Assembly: GCF_051622035.1 (NCBI RefSeq)
Contig: NC_135360.1
Span: forward strand, 25,743,206-25,807,205
Length of the DNA: 64,000 nt
Source: Arctopsyche grandis
Taxonomy: Eukaryota; Arthropoda; Insecta; Trichoptera; Hydropsychidae
Direction of reading: 5' to 3'
Below are positions 12,701-23,296 of the stretch, piece by piece. The notes under the pieces were generated by a model that was given only the letters and a program-made list of their open reading frames with translations, was not told where the DNA came from and searched no databases. Numbering within the stretch: position 1 is the stretch's first letter; every line of letters begins with the position of its first letter. The position numbers and the translations under genes were made by a program.

Positions 12701-13109
12701 TTTGGCAAAGCTCTTCATTTGTGATTTTTACACTATAAATTCGTCATTTCCTGATATCGCCACCGCAATCATCTTGTTCCTCACGCTTCCGGTAACTATA
12801 CCCACTGCTGAGCGCTCGTTCTCTAAGTTGAAACTTATTAAAAATTACTTAAGGTCAACTATGTCACAACATCGACTCAAAGGATTAGCGCTGATTAGTA
12901 TTGAACATGAGAGAACAAATAAAATGAATTTTAACGAAATAATCGAAGTGTTTGCCAATGCGAAGTCCAGAAGAACAGATTTTTCTACGTAAAAAGGTAT
13001 GTATTTTGAAAAATTATTTTGCCGAAAAGAAAATAATATGTGTATATGGGGGGGGGGGCGCCGTAAAATATTTTGCGGGGGGGCGCCTGGAATTCACGTT
13101 ACGCCACTG
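9738..13109 (+). mobile_element. autonomous hAT transposon (ZMYM1/TTF-type)
   Basis: Ends are CAGTGGCGTAAC (9738-9749) and its exact complement (13098-13109). The 8 bp outside are GTGCGTGA (9730-9737) and GTGCGTGT (13110-13117), a 7/8 match as expected for a hAT target-site duplication in a GT-rich tract. Subterminal sequence is G-rich with GGCGCC motifs at both ends. The single gene fills most of the 3.4-kb element. The target is the 3' UTR of the R1-like LINE, so this insertion is younger than that LINE. A short relative with similar ends lies at 51045-51432. Confidence 0.93.
10437..12992 (+). CDS. hAT transposase, TTF zinc finger / ZMYM1-like
   Basis: Uninterrupted 851-aa frame encoding a DNA-binding cut-and-paste transposase expected to act in the nucleus. 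After a low-complexity Ser-rich leader (~1-100) comes a TTF-type zinc-finger region (~150-240) with a CEPCWLF motif and downstream His/Cys. The RNase H-like core includes IIDGTQD (~360, likely first catalytic Asp) and YIHCAAHNLNL (CxxH signature of hAT proteins). The C-terminal dimerisation region holds LPVTIPTAERSFSKLK, with the probable catalytic Glu in TAERSF. Length is normal for this group. The ATG follows an AT-rich leader ~700 bp from the left terminus, and the stop lies ~117 bp from the right one. No disabling lesion is visible, so the copy may be active or recently active. Confidence 0.93.
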   Translation: MSSFKKKFSGAESRKRKNTQIASSSKLTKIHKFFKASSDIVELSPPAFLSEKQPSSPLSNTDVIEPAVTDNTANLTVAEIQSTEPSSSSSNISGEVVDSFIRFLLQEKYPTDRGHYTNELTENDTNLRKFILNHGTCQPDLVSFPRDLVGKRCFSKKYFKWTNQSGIEIQRTWLGYSVKLNRAYCEPCWLFADKKNKYYNSSWVEGIQDWRGLSKKNLIHEKSQVHTKSCCTYDLWKNSETIDEYISSESKSRVNYWRQVIHRIINVILTLAKCNLAFRGHQENIVSSKNPGNFLSLIKLLATYDPLLESLIAKHKAGSVTYLSAKIQNEIIQLISTQIENEIFKEINTSPFYSIIIDGTQDLSKIEQVSVVFRYIVVQKDEIQRPIDVEIKESFVGFFNVKNRSAEGLKKFILDLLTSKGLDIAKCRGQGYDGARVMSGAYNGLQKKITELEPNAHYIHCAAHNLNLVIKDTVSDVPKASYFFDVVEQIYKFFAVSINRWEVFKENSPSVTLKRLNPTRWSSRLDSINALRYSYTDVLKCLTEIILKSKRKDEQSEAKGLKKKMESFEFILLLVLFDNILQPLNFVSKLLQSKNVDVISAQSMIKNAYDNLNRFRNTFEEFVTISSMIATKWGLEPKLTSNRQSFVKKHFDELSNDTRFQDSLKKFEITIFNAALDVALMQLKVRFTSFNDIISKFAFLQSKNLIQLSDDDLYREAKSLADQYVNDFDKSLPNQVLDFRSCLREKIEKIDSVHNLAKLFICDFYTINSSFPDIATAIILFLTLPVTIPTAERSFSKLKLIKNYLRSTMSQHRLKGLALISIEHERTNKMNFNEIIEVFANAKSRRTDFST

Positions 13110-13446
13110 GTGCGTGTGTGTGTGTGCATGCTTAAGCACGCATAAGCATGCATACATACATGAATGTTTACTTGAGATGTGCGTGCTTTCGCACGGCACA
13201 TTTCAGGTATTTTTTCCTAACGCATGCGCGCTTTATGTGTTCATGCGTTGTTGTTTATTTTGTACTTGGTTATGTACAGTGTAGTTTTTTTATTAGAACA
13301 GTGATGTGCGGTTGTTCTTGTGCGATATTCATGAACAACCGTCTCGTTCTCCGACGAAAGGGTCTCTTAGACTGTATTCGTTGGGGGGGATAGTGGCCTC
13401 ACGTTGAGGGCTTTAAGTGTCAAATTCCTTGACCTTTAAAGTGGGC

Positions 13447-13570
13447 TTAGTATTAGAAACAATAGTCAGATGTTTTTTCTATTGATTGTGATTTTGTATT
13501 GCTTTAAAATACGTATAATTAATTATCTAGCGAATTTTAAGTCAAAAATATACTTTTTTTTACACATTTT
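13447..13570. repeat. dispersed repeat, first copy
   Basis: About 120 bp with AATAGTCAGAT, CTATTGATTG, ATTATCTAGCGAATTTTA and ATATACTTTTTTTTACA in the same order as at 40807-40930. Family unknown. It may be a shared 3' end of two elements. Confidence 0.7.
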
Positions 13571-13926
13571 TTTCTCGAGCTTATAATTGGGCCAGTTTTA
13601 TATGGCAACAAATTAAATGACCAGAATTTTATTCAATTTCGGTAAGTATATAAGTTTCGCAGTTTTTGGCCAGTATTTTACTAACAAAATGATTAGTATT
13701 TTATTATTAAATGTCAGTATAAATAAAAAATGAACAGCATAAAAATAATAAAAATCTGACATGTTTGTATGTACATTCGCCAGAACAATTAACAATACCT
13801 GTTGGATGGAATTGTTTATCAAAATCATATCAACCTTTTGTTGATACCAACGAAAAAGTAATACTGGCCATTCTTCAAAATAAAACTTACCATTTAACAT
13901 TAATACTGAGCATTTAATATAAATAC
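13571..13926. other. AT-rich non-coding spacer
   Basis: AT-rich sequence with scattered CCAGTATTTTA and GTCAGTAT motifs recalling those at 6545-6890 and 59270-59790. No credible coding frame. It is bounded on the right by the poly(T) run that is the poly(A) tail of the Jockey element. Confidence 0.5.
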
Positions 13927-14079
13927 TTTTTTTTTTTTTTTTTTTTTTAATGGTGCCATCTTATCGATTCCCGATAAATCATCACCAGCGATATCGTTGC
14001 TCTTCAGATCATGTACGGGCACTACGGAATCATCACTCCGTCCCCAAAATTGTGAATTGGGCTTCTGAATCTCTCACAT

Positions 14080-16778
14080 TCAGAACACCAATTCGTGAGG
14101 CTTTATTCGCTTTAAACGCCTCTGCTGGTGAGTTGTGTCCAATAGCTGCAACGCTTCTATGTTAGGGTGACGGTGCAGCCTCAACTCGTGCCTCCCGGCG
14201 CATTCTCGGATGACTTCTTTTACTTTTTTGATTTTAAGGTCCTTGTGGATCTCTTTATTTGTGACGAAGCGATATGCATCGGTGATAATCCTCAAAAACT
14301 GGTTTTGACATCTTTGCATTTTTTCGATATTGGATGGCTTACTGCATCCCCACAGTTGTATGCCATATGTCCATATTGGCTTCACGATTGCCTGGTATAT
14401 CAGTTTTTTGCATTGTAGGTCTAATTTGGAGTGTCTTCCTATTAGCCAATGCATTTCTCTTTGTTTCATTCGAATCTGTTCTATTTTTTTTTAATGTGAT
14501 GCCTCCACGTAAGCTTTGAGTCAAGGTGCAGTCCTAAATATTTGGCTGACAAAGCTTGTGGAACTTGGATTCCGTTTATGAAAGTCTGAGTGCTGACACT
14601 ATTTCGTCGCAGTGCATATGTGACCTGCATTGATTTTAGCTCGTTGAGTTTCATTTTCCAGTCCTTGGTCCATTTGCTGATCTTGTCCAGTGCACGCTGC
14701 AGGCGTTCAAATGCTTCCTCCTGCGACTCGCTCGATGACATAATGACTGTGTCATCTGCAAATGTTCCAATGAATGTCTCTTCGCTTGTCGGAATGTCAG
14801 CAGTGTATATCAGGTAGAGTATAGGCCCTATTACGCTTCCCTGTGGTACTCCTGCAGAGGCTGTGAAAAAGTTAGAGAATGCCTCCTCATGAGCAACTCT
14901 GAATTTGCGTCCGGATAAGTATGATTCCAGTAATTTGACATAATTTCCAGGTAATGACTTGCTGATTTTGTGGATAAGTCCTTCGTGCCATACCCTGTCG
15001 AAGGCCTGTGAGACATCAAGAAATACAGCCGGACAATACTTTTTTTCCTCTAGCGATTGCTCTATTTTTGAAATAACACGGTGCACTTGATCGATGGTAG
15101 AATGTTTCGACCTAAATCCAAATTGGAAGTCGGGAACATCGATTAAGGGCTTGAGTCTTTTTAATAATAGTTTTTCGAATAGCTTAGAGATCGCAGGCAA
15201 CAAGGATATTGGTCTGTATGATGTTACTTGTTCGGGTGACTTTTCTGGTTTCTTCAACATTATGATTTGAGCAGTTTTGAAGCACTCTGGCACATGCTTG
15301 AGCCGGAAACATGCATTGTATAAGTATGTTAGCATGATAATAGCCTTTTTCGAAAGTTCCTTGAATAGTCCCGGTGAGATTTCGTCAATTCCAGGTGCCT
15401 TTTTAGGATTTATATTGTCATCTATTTCTTTAGCTACTTCCATAGGGGTGACAGTTTTGATTAGTTGCTGTGGTTGATACATTGGTGTATAATCAGCATC
15501 AGATTGAATATTGTGTGGTTGGAATACTGTCTCTAAGTGTTGTGCAAACAGCTCAGCTTTTTCTTTGTTGCTTCTTATCCACTCTCCTTGTGCATTTTTC
15601 AGATGTGGTATTTGTAGAATTGGTCGTTTGAATTTCCTAGTTGCTTTCCATAGTGAATGATTTTTATCAGCTGCAGGGCCCAAACCTTCCAAATATTTTT
15701 CAAAACAATTTTGTTTGTGCTCTTTAATAAGTCGGTTAACTTTGTTACTTATGTGGTTAAATTCTCTTTTGTCTGCAATATTTCTGGTTCTATGCCATAT
15801 TCGTCTTGTTCTACGTCTTTCTTTAATCAATTGTCTAATTTCCATGGGGTAATTAATGATTTGGTCTGGTTTTTCTTTTGGTACAGGTGTAGCTTCTTTC
15901 GCAGCCTCTCGTACAGAGTCAATAAAATTTTGAGTGTGTAGTTCGAGATCTTCTATAGTTTTAAGTTTCACTATTAAATTTATTGATTGGTCTAGTTTTT
16001 TTCTGAACATATCCCAGTTAGTGCGTTTATTTGTCAGGTTCTGTCTCCTTATTCTTTTAATTACCAGTGTGCTCAATGTCATCAGCACTGGTGTGTGATC
16101 AGAAGTAAGGTCCTCTATTCCCTCGACCTCAATGTGGTTTGGGGCTATTCCTTTGGATATAAAAAAGTCAATTAAATCTGGTACATTTTTACTGTCGGTC
16201 GGCCAGAAGGTTGGTTTTTGTGAGGAATGATACTCGCACGAGGAGCTCTGAATCGCGTATAGAAGGTTGTTTCCTTTACCAGGAGTTATAAGTCGTGATC
16301 CCCAAGCTGTATGTTTAACGTTGTAGTCTCCTCCAATAATAAATCTTGGCCCAAGGGAATTAAAGATGTTTATAAATTGGTATTTTGTGATGGTATGCTT
16401 TGGAGGACAATATGCTGCAGCAATATTTAAGTCAGCATTGCCATATTTAATTGTGATGATAGTAGCTTGCATGAATGGTTCTCTGATATCTTTTTGTTCG
16501 AAGTGCTGGATATTTTTTTTGATTAAAATAGCAGTACCACCGCGAGCTCGTTCACTAGGATGTGTTGTCCAATAAGCTGAGTATCCATTTATCTTTATGT
16601 AACTTCTTTGTGAAAAGTGTGTTTCTGATATTAGTGCTAGATCGATGTTGTTTGTCTTTAAAAACACTTCAAGTTCATGGACTCTCTGATTGAGTCCGTT
16701 TGCATTCCATGTTAATATGCGTAGGGAAATATCTGTCATTTTTATTATGTTTACTTGGTGATTTCCAATGATTTTCAA
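14080..16778 (-). pseudogene. Jockey LINE ORF2: endonuclease-reverse transcriptase, one frameshift
   Basis: The first 765 codons (16778-14481) contain an APE-type endonuclease, with LRILTWNANGL near the N-terminus, ISETHF, IIGGDYNVKHTAWGS and SDHTPVL. The reverse transcriptase follows, with YRPISLLPAISKLFEKLL, DVSQAFDRVWH (catalytic Asp intact), GVPQGSVIGPILY and FADDTVIM. The frame ends in HHIKKK at an A9 run (14484-14492 on the plus strand). A different frame then resumes and runs to 14080 with the normal C-terminal wording AIVKPIWTYGIQLWG. A single 1-2 nt indel in the homopolymer explains the break, or it could be a sequencing error. The likely start is the Met of MTDISLRIL near 16739, overlapping ORF1 by ~65 nt. 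Confidence 0.9.
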
Positions 16779-17982
16779 TTTTTTCCACTCTGGTTATGAG
16801 CCAGTTGAATTGTTGTTTTATTTCAGTTTGAAAGTCACATAGCAACTGCATCATGCCACCGTTGGTAGGTTCAGTTGATTTATTTTTCTGCCCGATATCT
16901 TGTTTGCTTTTGTCTGCTTGGGACTTAGCTGCTTCACAATATGTTTTGTCCACAGTTGTTTGTTTATCAACAACTTCAATTTTATTTTGTTGTACGCGTT
17001 GCGTTACTGTTACCTTTTTGGGTTGTGATGCTTTTATCTTTTTTTTATAGACCTCACACCCCCTGTAGCTAGCTGGATGTCCTTGCTGGCCACACAGGGC
17101 ACAAGTTGGGGGAACATTTTTCTGCTTGTTGCATTTTGTTGTGTGATGGTCTGCGGCACATTTGACGCATTTAGGTTGTCGATTGCAAAAATTTTTAGTA
17201 TGCCCAAGTTGTTGACAGTTTGTACACTGAGGGATGTCTTTTACTTTCATTGGTGGTTCAATTGTTACTCTGCAATGTAGAAGTTCTTTGATACCATATA
17301 CTTCTTTGCAGTTTTCTTTTGGCACCAAGTCTACAAAAAATAGTGGGAAATGTTTTATTTTTCTTTCACCATCGGTTGTAACTTTCTTGATGATATTTGC
17401 CACATTGGCCACTTCATATCCTTTATCTTTGAAAGAATCTTTTATCTCATTAACGTCTGTTGATGGCGGTAAACCTCTAACAACCACTCTATAGCACCTT
17501 TCATTCTTGAGTTGATAGGTGTGGTACTCTAGATTGTGAAGAGGGTTTTCGTTGTCTTTACATTCGCGTTGTTTTAAATCATTTAGTGTTTTTTTGATTT
17601 TGCGATAATCTTCTTCGGTTTGTGTAGTGATTTTGATACTATTATAAGAAATTAATTTAAATTGACATTGAATGGGTGGTGTTTCTGTTGTTGATAATAT
17701 ATGAGCTCTAAACTTATTGAAGTCAATAACATTGCTCACATAAATAGGCGGTGGAAGTGGTTGTTTGTTAGGTTTATTGGTTTGCTGTTTTTGTGTTTCT
17801 TTCAGCTTATTTTGCGGGGAAGATAATACTTTATCTATTTTTCTTTTTTTACTACTTTTCTCTGCATTTTGGCTAAGTTCATTTTCAAGTTCTTCTTCAT
17901 CTGTGTGGTAGTCTTTATTCATATTGTCAAGACTTTTGCTCCTATTTAGAATAGATGTAGAAGGCCTGGATTTTTTTTCCAT
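16675..17982 (-). CDS. Jockey LINE ORF1, gag-like zinc-knuckle protein
   Basis: Intact 435-aa frame. The N-terminal third is Lys/Ser/Gln-rich and acidic. A PRE_C2HC-type region follows (~165-245, containing VVVRGLPPSTDVNEI). Three CCHC-like knuckles then occur between ~255 and 320: CTNCQQLGHTKNFC, CVKCAADHHTTKC and CALCGQQGHPASYRGC. Such proteins bind element RNA and form the retrotransposition RNP. The stop lies inside the start of ORF2, the usual Jockey arrangement. The start is the first Met after upstream stops. Confidence 0.92.
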   Translation of the reverse strand: MEKKSRPSTSILNRSKSLDNMNKDYHTDEEELENELSQNAEKSSKKRKIDKVLSSPQNKLKETQKQQTNKPNKQPLPPPIYVSNVIDFNKFRAHILSTTETPPIQCQFKLISYNSIKITTQTEEDYRKIKKTLNDLKQRECKDNENPLHNLEYHTYQLKNERCYRVVVRGLPPSTDVNEIKDSFKDKGYEVANVANIIKKVTTDGERKIKHFPLFFVDLVPKENCKEVYGIKELLHCRVTIEPPMKVKDIPQCTNCQQLGHTKNFCNRQPKCVKCAADHHTTKCNKQKNVPPTCALCGQQGHPASYRGCEVYKKKIKASQPKKVTVTQRVQQNKIEVVDKQTTVDKTYCEAAKSQADKSKQDIGQKNKSTEPTNGGMMQLLCDFQTEIKQQFNWLITRVEKIENHWKSPSKHNKNDRYFPTHINMECKRTQSESP

Positions 17983-18180
17983 TATTTCAATTCTTTTCTT
18001 TCAATCGGTTATAGTTATCTCATATTGTTTGCATCTGATTTCATATTGTTGGCATAGATGTGTAAGTTGATCATACGGATCGTACTGCTGCGCCAGTGGC
18101 ACTGGATTATTTGTGTTCATTTTTCAGAACGGGTGCAAAACTGTGCCGCGCCGGTAACAGCGCGGCAACAGTTTGATTTT

Positions 18181-19007
18181 GTTGTTGTATATTCACTTAT
18201 TATATTATATTATTGCAACTTTAAATTTTATTATAATAATTATTATATATTTATAAAATTTATAAATGTTATATCGAACGCGATAAGTCCAGTCCACAGC
18301 ATCCAAGAATCTGGCTCCCTTCGGAAGCAAAATACCGTTTACTCATCAATAGAGTGCAGAAGTTTACTCGGCACTTTCTTTGGCACTTATATAAGAACGA
18401 GTATGGTATTTAGTGAATTTACCCAATTTATATCCCACACAATTTTTATTAGGAAAGCTGGGATACATATGTACATATGCAGACCATTAGAAACTCGAAA
18501 AATTTGACTAGTTAAAATATTTTTTCGGCATATTAAAAGGCCAAGTTGACAGTCCGCGAAATCTTGAACTCCGATTATGGGCTCCAAAATGTTCCTACAT
18601 GTCTCTTCTATTGCCTATTTGCACAGGTGCATGTAATAAATAAATAAACGTCATTCCTGAAGCAAAAACTTTAGATATTTGTTAAGCTATCACTACTCAA
18701 TACATTTCTGAAACTTGAACAACTTTTTAATTTGACACATCAATTCTTCATTATCCAGGCTTTGGTTTCCCAAAACGAAATGTTGATTTTCAATAATATA
18801 CTATTTATACACATAATACAAAATAAAACAAAACCCAACTGTTCATAGTTTATTATTTACTTAAAATGAGGTGTGTATAAATAAATTTAAGTCTCTTAAA
18901 TTAGAAAGGCAATCGTTCCCTCAATAAGTATAATTGTAAGGTCAAGTTTAAGGCAATCTTGAAGTTATAGCACCACAGTAGTTCTTAATTACCTTGTAAA
19001 AATGTCA
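18181..19007 (-). other. Hr78 3' UTR/downstream region
   Basis: Non-coding AT-rich sequence between the LINE 5' end and the receptor stop codon. A minus-strand AATAAA at 18849-18854 lies ~155 bp past the stop and is the likely poly(A) signal. A second AATAAATAAATAAA-like run occurs near 18634-18650. Nothing else is recognisable. Confidence 0.5.
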
Positions 19008-22000
19008 TTAGGCATAATCTAAAAAATTTAAACAAAAGAATTTTAATTATTTTTATCAATTCAATAATGAAATATTAACTCAAAAAAAATATATATATAT
19101 TTACCGACAGTCCTCATCATGTAAGGGAGTAAATCATTAATTCTCAAGTCGCCGATGAATCCGACAAAGAATACATCTTCTATAATTTTAGCAGAAAAAC
19201 TTCTCAAGGGTGGCAGTTGAAGAAGCAAACTCGGAAGCCTAAAACGTACAAGAAAATGAATTTCCATTGCAAAATTTTATAAATGCACTACATTTACAAA
19301 ACCAATCATACCTATCGTTTTCGTCGTTGGGAGAATTATGTTGAATATTATTTCGCAAAGCCTGAACACACTTCTGTTGATACAACCACAGTTTCTTACG
19401 ACAGCGCAACGGTGATATATCTAGAAAAAACAGCCCCATAAATAAATCAAACCAAAAACTACATCAACTAGATCAAATCTAAACAAAAATACCTGCTCCG
19501 AACAAACTAAGAGCTCTAAGGCAAGCATACTCGTGATCGTCCACTTGCAATTCATTCATCGTATCAATATAAGCTTGCAATCTTTCCAACTGTTCTGCGA
19601 CCAGTTTCAACTTATCTATATCTTGACAACCGTCATCCTCGTCGATAGCGTCTTGCACCTCGCCATCGTCCTGATTAATACTGGAGTTTTGAAACATCGA
19701 CGACGAGTCGAACGTGTTATGAGACGGCGAACGATGATGAGACGAAGTTTGCGAATCGACAGATGATATAACGGAATACAAATGAGCTATCAATGATGGG
19801 AGAATAGTGGAAAGCGATAAGGCCTGTAAATTTTAAAAACATTAACATGTTTGAATACTGTACAATACTTCATATTAAATAAACTATTCTTACGTGTGAA
19901 CATTGAGCAAGTCCCAAAACAAAAAGTTCAGGCCAACAACTTCTTAACAGTCCTAGTTGAACGTCCGGACTGCAATTTTTTTTAAATATTAATTTAACAA
20001 TTGAAAATGTATTCATTATTACTATTATGATAACTACCTTAAACTTCTATATGCTGAGAGTGCGGGAGGCCACCGACAACACAGCATTAATAGTCGTGAA
20101 CCTGCCTCACAAAGTCCGTGAATGTGTAAATGCTTTGGATGTAAAGGAATTACTAAGCTTCGAGAACCAGCTGCCCACCGTGCAACACTATCCTCTAATC
20201 CTCCTTCAGAATCTGAAACATAAAAACAAAAAACAATAAATAAACAGTTTCCAGCTGATAAAACAGTATAAAACCATTTAAAATTCCAACCTGAATATAC
20301 AGCATCATCGTTAATACTGTGCTCTCGGGCAGATGCGGAATGCTGTGAAAGGGAAAGGCCGACTTCAGCAGCCCCAGAACCATACGCAGTTTGCAAATAG
20401 TCGTTTATATTTAAAGCACCTAAAAATAAATAATAAAATTTAATGTAATAATTTAATCAAACCGGTTGTTACTATGTAGTACAAAAATACACACCTAAAC
20501 TGTGAAGACCACCTATTTGCATAAGATTCTTAGCGAATTGTGTTTGCAATAATAAACGATGACGCGTTGCAACATCTTGTTTCCGATCTCCACCTTCGCC
20601 GTCACTCAGACTGCTCTGATTTGTAATCAGGCCTGAACCTTCCATAGTGCCACCGGACGGAGAGGACGCTAAATGAGCCGCACCGTACGGAAAACCTGAA
20701 CACGATCAAATAAAATATAAGTATACCGAAATAGTATAGAAATTTGATATGATCAAGTACTCACTAGTACCTGGAGAATTCTTATTGAAAGCAGCTGCTG
20801 CTGCAAAGCTCAAATGTGCCAAGTTCAAACCGGGACCAGGTGAACTCCGACCGAAATTATCCACCGGTTCTTCTTTTGCTGTGATGAGCTGAAAATTTAT
20901 AAACATATTTACTTATACGTACATATATAATGATAAAATTGTGTTTATATTTGTATGAGGTTTAGTCTAATTATTAAATAACTAGTGTTGTACCCAATGA
21001 AATATCATCGCACGAGTTATTTAATAATAAAAATTAAATGAAATGTGCCATTCCTGTGTTTGATTCGCATGTGGTCCAATTTTATATTTAATTGTTTAAT
21101 ATGAAAAAAAAATGGTAAAAGCTACATACCTACCTACCTACATATAAACAATATAAAAAACCGATAGAAAAATAAATAAATTTTCATAAATGGCGGTAAA
21201 TTCTCTGCCAACAGAAAACATTGGTAGCAAATAGTATATATATATATAAATATAAGATTTTTTCTTTTGTTATTATATTCGTATATATGTACGTTTTGGC
21301 AGTGGTTTAGCTGTGACGTACATATGTATGTCGAATCGAAACGACTATTATAGTACGGCGAGCGTTATCTCAGACATACAGACAGACAGACAGACAAACA
21401 CACGGACAGACAGAATAGCGATATTATAAATATATATGATATGACTAGTGTTGTACCCGATGAAATATAGTCGCATGGGTTTTGGCATATTAAGTTATTA
21501 ATTAATAAAAAATTAAATGAAATGTATCATTCCTGTGTTTGATTCGCATGGGGTCGAATTTATATTTAATTGTTTAATACGAAAAAAAATAGTAAAAACT
21601 ACCTAACTACCAACATATAAACAATATAAAACACGAATAGAAAAAACAAATTAATTAATTAATTAAATAAATTTGCAATAGATGGCGCTAAATGCTCAGA
21701 GACTTAGCACCGTCTATAAGCCTATAGGAAACATTGGTAGCAAACAGTATATATAGAAGTTTTTTTCTTTCGTTATTATATTCGTACGTTTTGTTTGCAG
21801 TGTTTTAGCTGTGAATCCAAACGACTATTATAGTACGGCAAGCGTTATCTTACACAGACACACAGAATAGCGCTAATATATAATGATAATGATTTTTTTT
21901 TTGGAAACTAGCAGATATACATGGCATCAAGTACATTTTCTAGTAATATTATATGATTAATTTCTGTATATACCTCTCTGCCTTGAGAAGCTGCGGCCAA

Positions 22001-22792
22001 GCTAAATAATTTAGATGCGTATGCGGCCTGTTGCTTCGAGAGACTTCCTTCGCCTGCTCCGATAGCGGTAGGATCGTTATCGATAGGTCCACTGGTATCG
22101 TTATTCCCGGCCGATGACCCCCTCTGTCTCTCTATGACGGGCTTTCGTTCGTGCTGAACAGCTTTATAAGAAACGAATTTCTCATGTTTATTAACTTGAA
22201 ATAAAAAGTATCAAGCTGGATGAAATAAACATTTTTTTACAAAAAAAATGAATAATCACAATCGACAGATAATTCCATGCACTGACTTCGAACAACGATA
22301 GCTAAATACCACAAATTAAATCGTATTCTGAATCAAATTTTAAAATTTACATTTAGAATGATACTATTTTTTATGTTCAATATAATAAAAATAAAAATCT
22401 TACAGTCACTTCGCATTCCACACGCGAGGCATTTCTGTAAACGACAATACTGACAGCGGTTTCGATGATGTTTAGTCACCTCACAATTCATAGCACCTCG
22501 ACATTGATAACCTAACTTCTTCCGTATGGAACGCTTAAAAAATCCTTTACAACCTGAAAATTTTAAACATCCAACGATTAAATCATATTAAGACAACCGT
22601 TATTTATAAACGTATATATATACATATATCAATCTCTTTATACATACAAAAAAAAAACATATACAAACCTTCACAACTAATAGCACCATAGTGTCTCCCA
22701 GAAGCTCTATCTCCACAGACTATACAGAGCTCAAGTCCGGCACCGAGCAAAGCTCCGGCCGCTTCCAAACCACTCTCCTGACTGTTGTCCAT
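19008..22792 (-). CDS. Hr78: nuclear receptor Hr78 (TR2/TR4, NR2C type), 12 coding exons
   Basis: Ligand-type transcription factor of the nucleus, binding AGGTCA-like repeats by family knowledge. Exons in transcription order: 22792-22669, 22553-22404, 22161-21974, 20888-20771, 20695-20495, 20419-20291, 20212-20038, 19969-19894, 19823-19493, 19420-19312, 19238-19105, 19018-19008. All introns are GT-AG and phases agree, giving 1746 nt and 581 aa, usual for the family. The C4 zinc-finger DBD starts at Cys23 ([20 protein letters not shown]) with P-box EGCKG, second finger [17 protein letters not shown], and [11 protein letters not shown] typical of NR2C. The LBD (~300-570) includes [15 protein letters not shown] and [13 protein letters not shown]. 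It holds an acidic Ser-rich insertion within exon 9. The protein ends PYMMRTVDYA with no classical AF-2. The tiny last exon is the weakest call. The intron between exons 3 and 4 carries two transposon copies. Confidence 0.93.
20991..21425 (+). mobile_element. CTAG-type element, copy in Hr78 intron
   Basis: Begins ACTAGTGTTGTACCC at 20991 and ends in an (ACAG)n tract near 21365-21415. The middle contains GGTAGCAAATAGTATATA and CGACTATTATAGTACGGCGA, shared with copies at 21444, 39411 and 55262-55742. No coding capacity. The fixed start with a microsatellite tail suggests a retroposed, SINE- or RTE-like element. The class is uncertain. Confidence 0.65.
21444..21875 (+). mobile_element. CTAG-type element, second copy in Hr78 intron
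   Basis: Starts ACTAGTGTTGTACCCGATG and repeats the order of motifs seen in the copy just upstream, ending CACAGACACACAGAATAGCG. Two same-orientation copies within 20 bp suggest insertion next to, or duplication of, the first. Confidence 0.65.
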
Positions 22793-23230
22793 TTATCAAC
22801 TGAAAATTCACAACGAATAAATAAGATGAGAAAATGGTACGTAATCTACATAGATCAGAAAGAACAAATGGGTTAAAACAAATTAGTAGTGTGAGAGGAA
22901 GGAAAGAGACGGAGATAGACAGAGCACGTGCGACGGAAAGAGATGCAAGATGGCAACAAAATGGGACGCTCGCACTGGCTGTCAGTGGAAACACTCACTT
23001 GTAGCGTGGATGTAATGTCACCGAGGACAGTCCGGAGTCGAGATGGACATCGCCAGGTGAATCTGCTATCGAAGTTGCAGCATAAAATACAATGGAAGTG
23101 CAGGGGAAGAGCGCCAGCGTGTCACCTCCAAATTGTAATGTCGTACGCTCTCCGCTGAGGCAACAGTCGACAACCTCTGACTCCGACGCGGCTCGCTAGC
23201 GCGCAACGCACAGTTATCGCTTGCTGACCA
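22793..23230 (-). promoter_or_regulatory. putative Hr78 5' UTR intron and promoter region
   Basis: Seven bases upstream of the Hr78 ATG is a minus-strand acceptor (TTTTCAG at ~22800-22806). A matching donor, GTGAGTG read on the minus strand, lies at 22992-22998, so a non-coding first exon probably begins at 22999 and extends right. The GC content rises between 23000 and 23220, as often at promoters. The transcription start cannot be fixed from sequence alone. Confidence 0.45.
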
Positions 23231-23296
23231 ATGACTGCATACTCTGCAAATAATTACTCCAATTGTACTCTTGCAATGGTGGTAATCATGGCAAAC

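Larger units (their letters stand above)
7356..13455 (+). mobile_element. R1-clade LINE, 5' truncated, split by a hAT element
   Basis: This is a non-LTR retrotransposon lacking ORF1 and endonuclease. The preserved part starts in the endonuclease-RT linker and runs through reverse transcriptase and a C-terminal zinc knuckle (7356-9607). A GT-rich 3' UTR follows, is interrupted by the hAT element at 9738-13109, and resumes at 13118. The 3' limit near 13455 is estimated from where a separate dispersed repeat begins. Post-RT wording such as AYRTASTDSLQILAG and LTGHGHF is typical of the R1 group. R1-clade TRAS and SART elements of moths target TTAGG repeats, but nothing here shows that this copy did so. 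Confidence 0.75.
13927..18180 (-). mobile_element. Jockey-clade LINE, near full length
   Basis: A 22-T run at 13927-13948 is the poly(A) tail seen from the plus strand, so the element reads right to left. It contains gag-like ORF1 (17982-16675), ORF2 with endonuclease and RT (16778-14080), and a GC-richer 5' UTR extending to about 18180. The 5' boundary is approximate. I could not identify a target-site duplication. With both ORFs nearly intact it is a much younger insertion than the R1-like copy beside it. Confidence 0.85.

Noticed and set aside
13927..13948. Assembly poly(T) artefact
   Set aside because: It is the expected poly(A) tail position of the minus-strand Jockey element.
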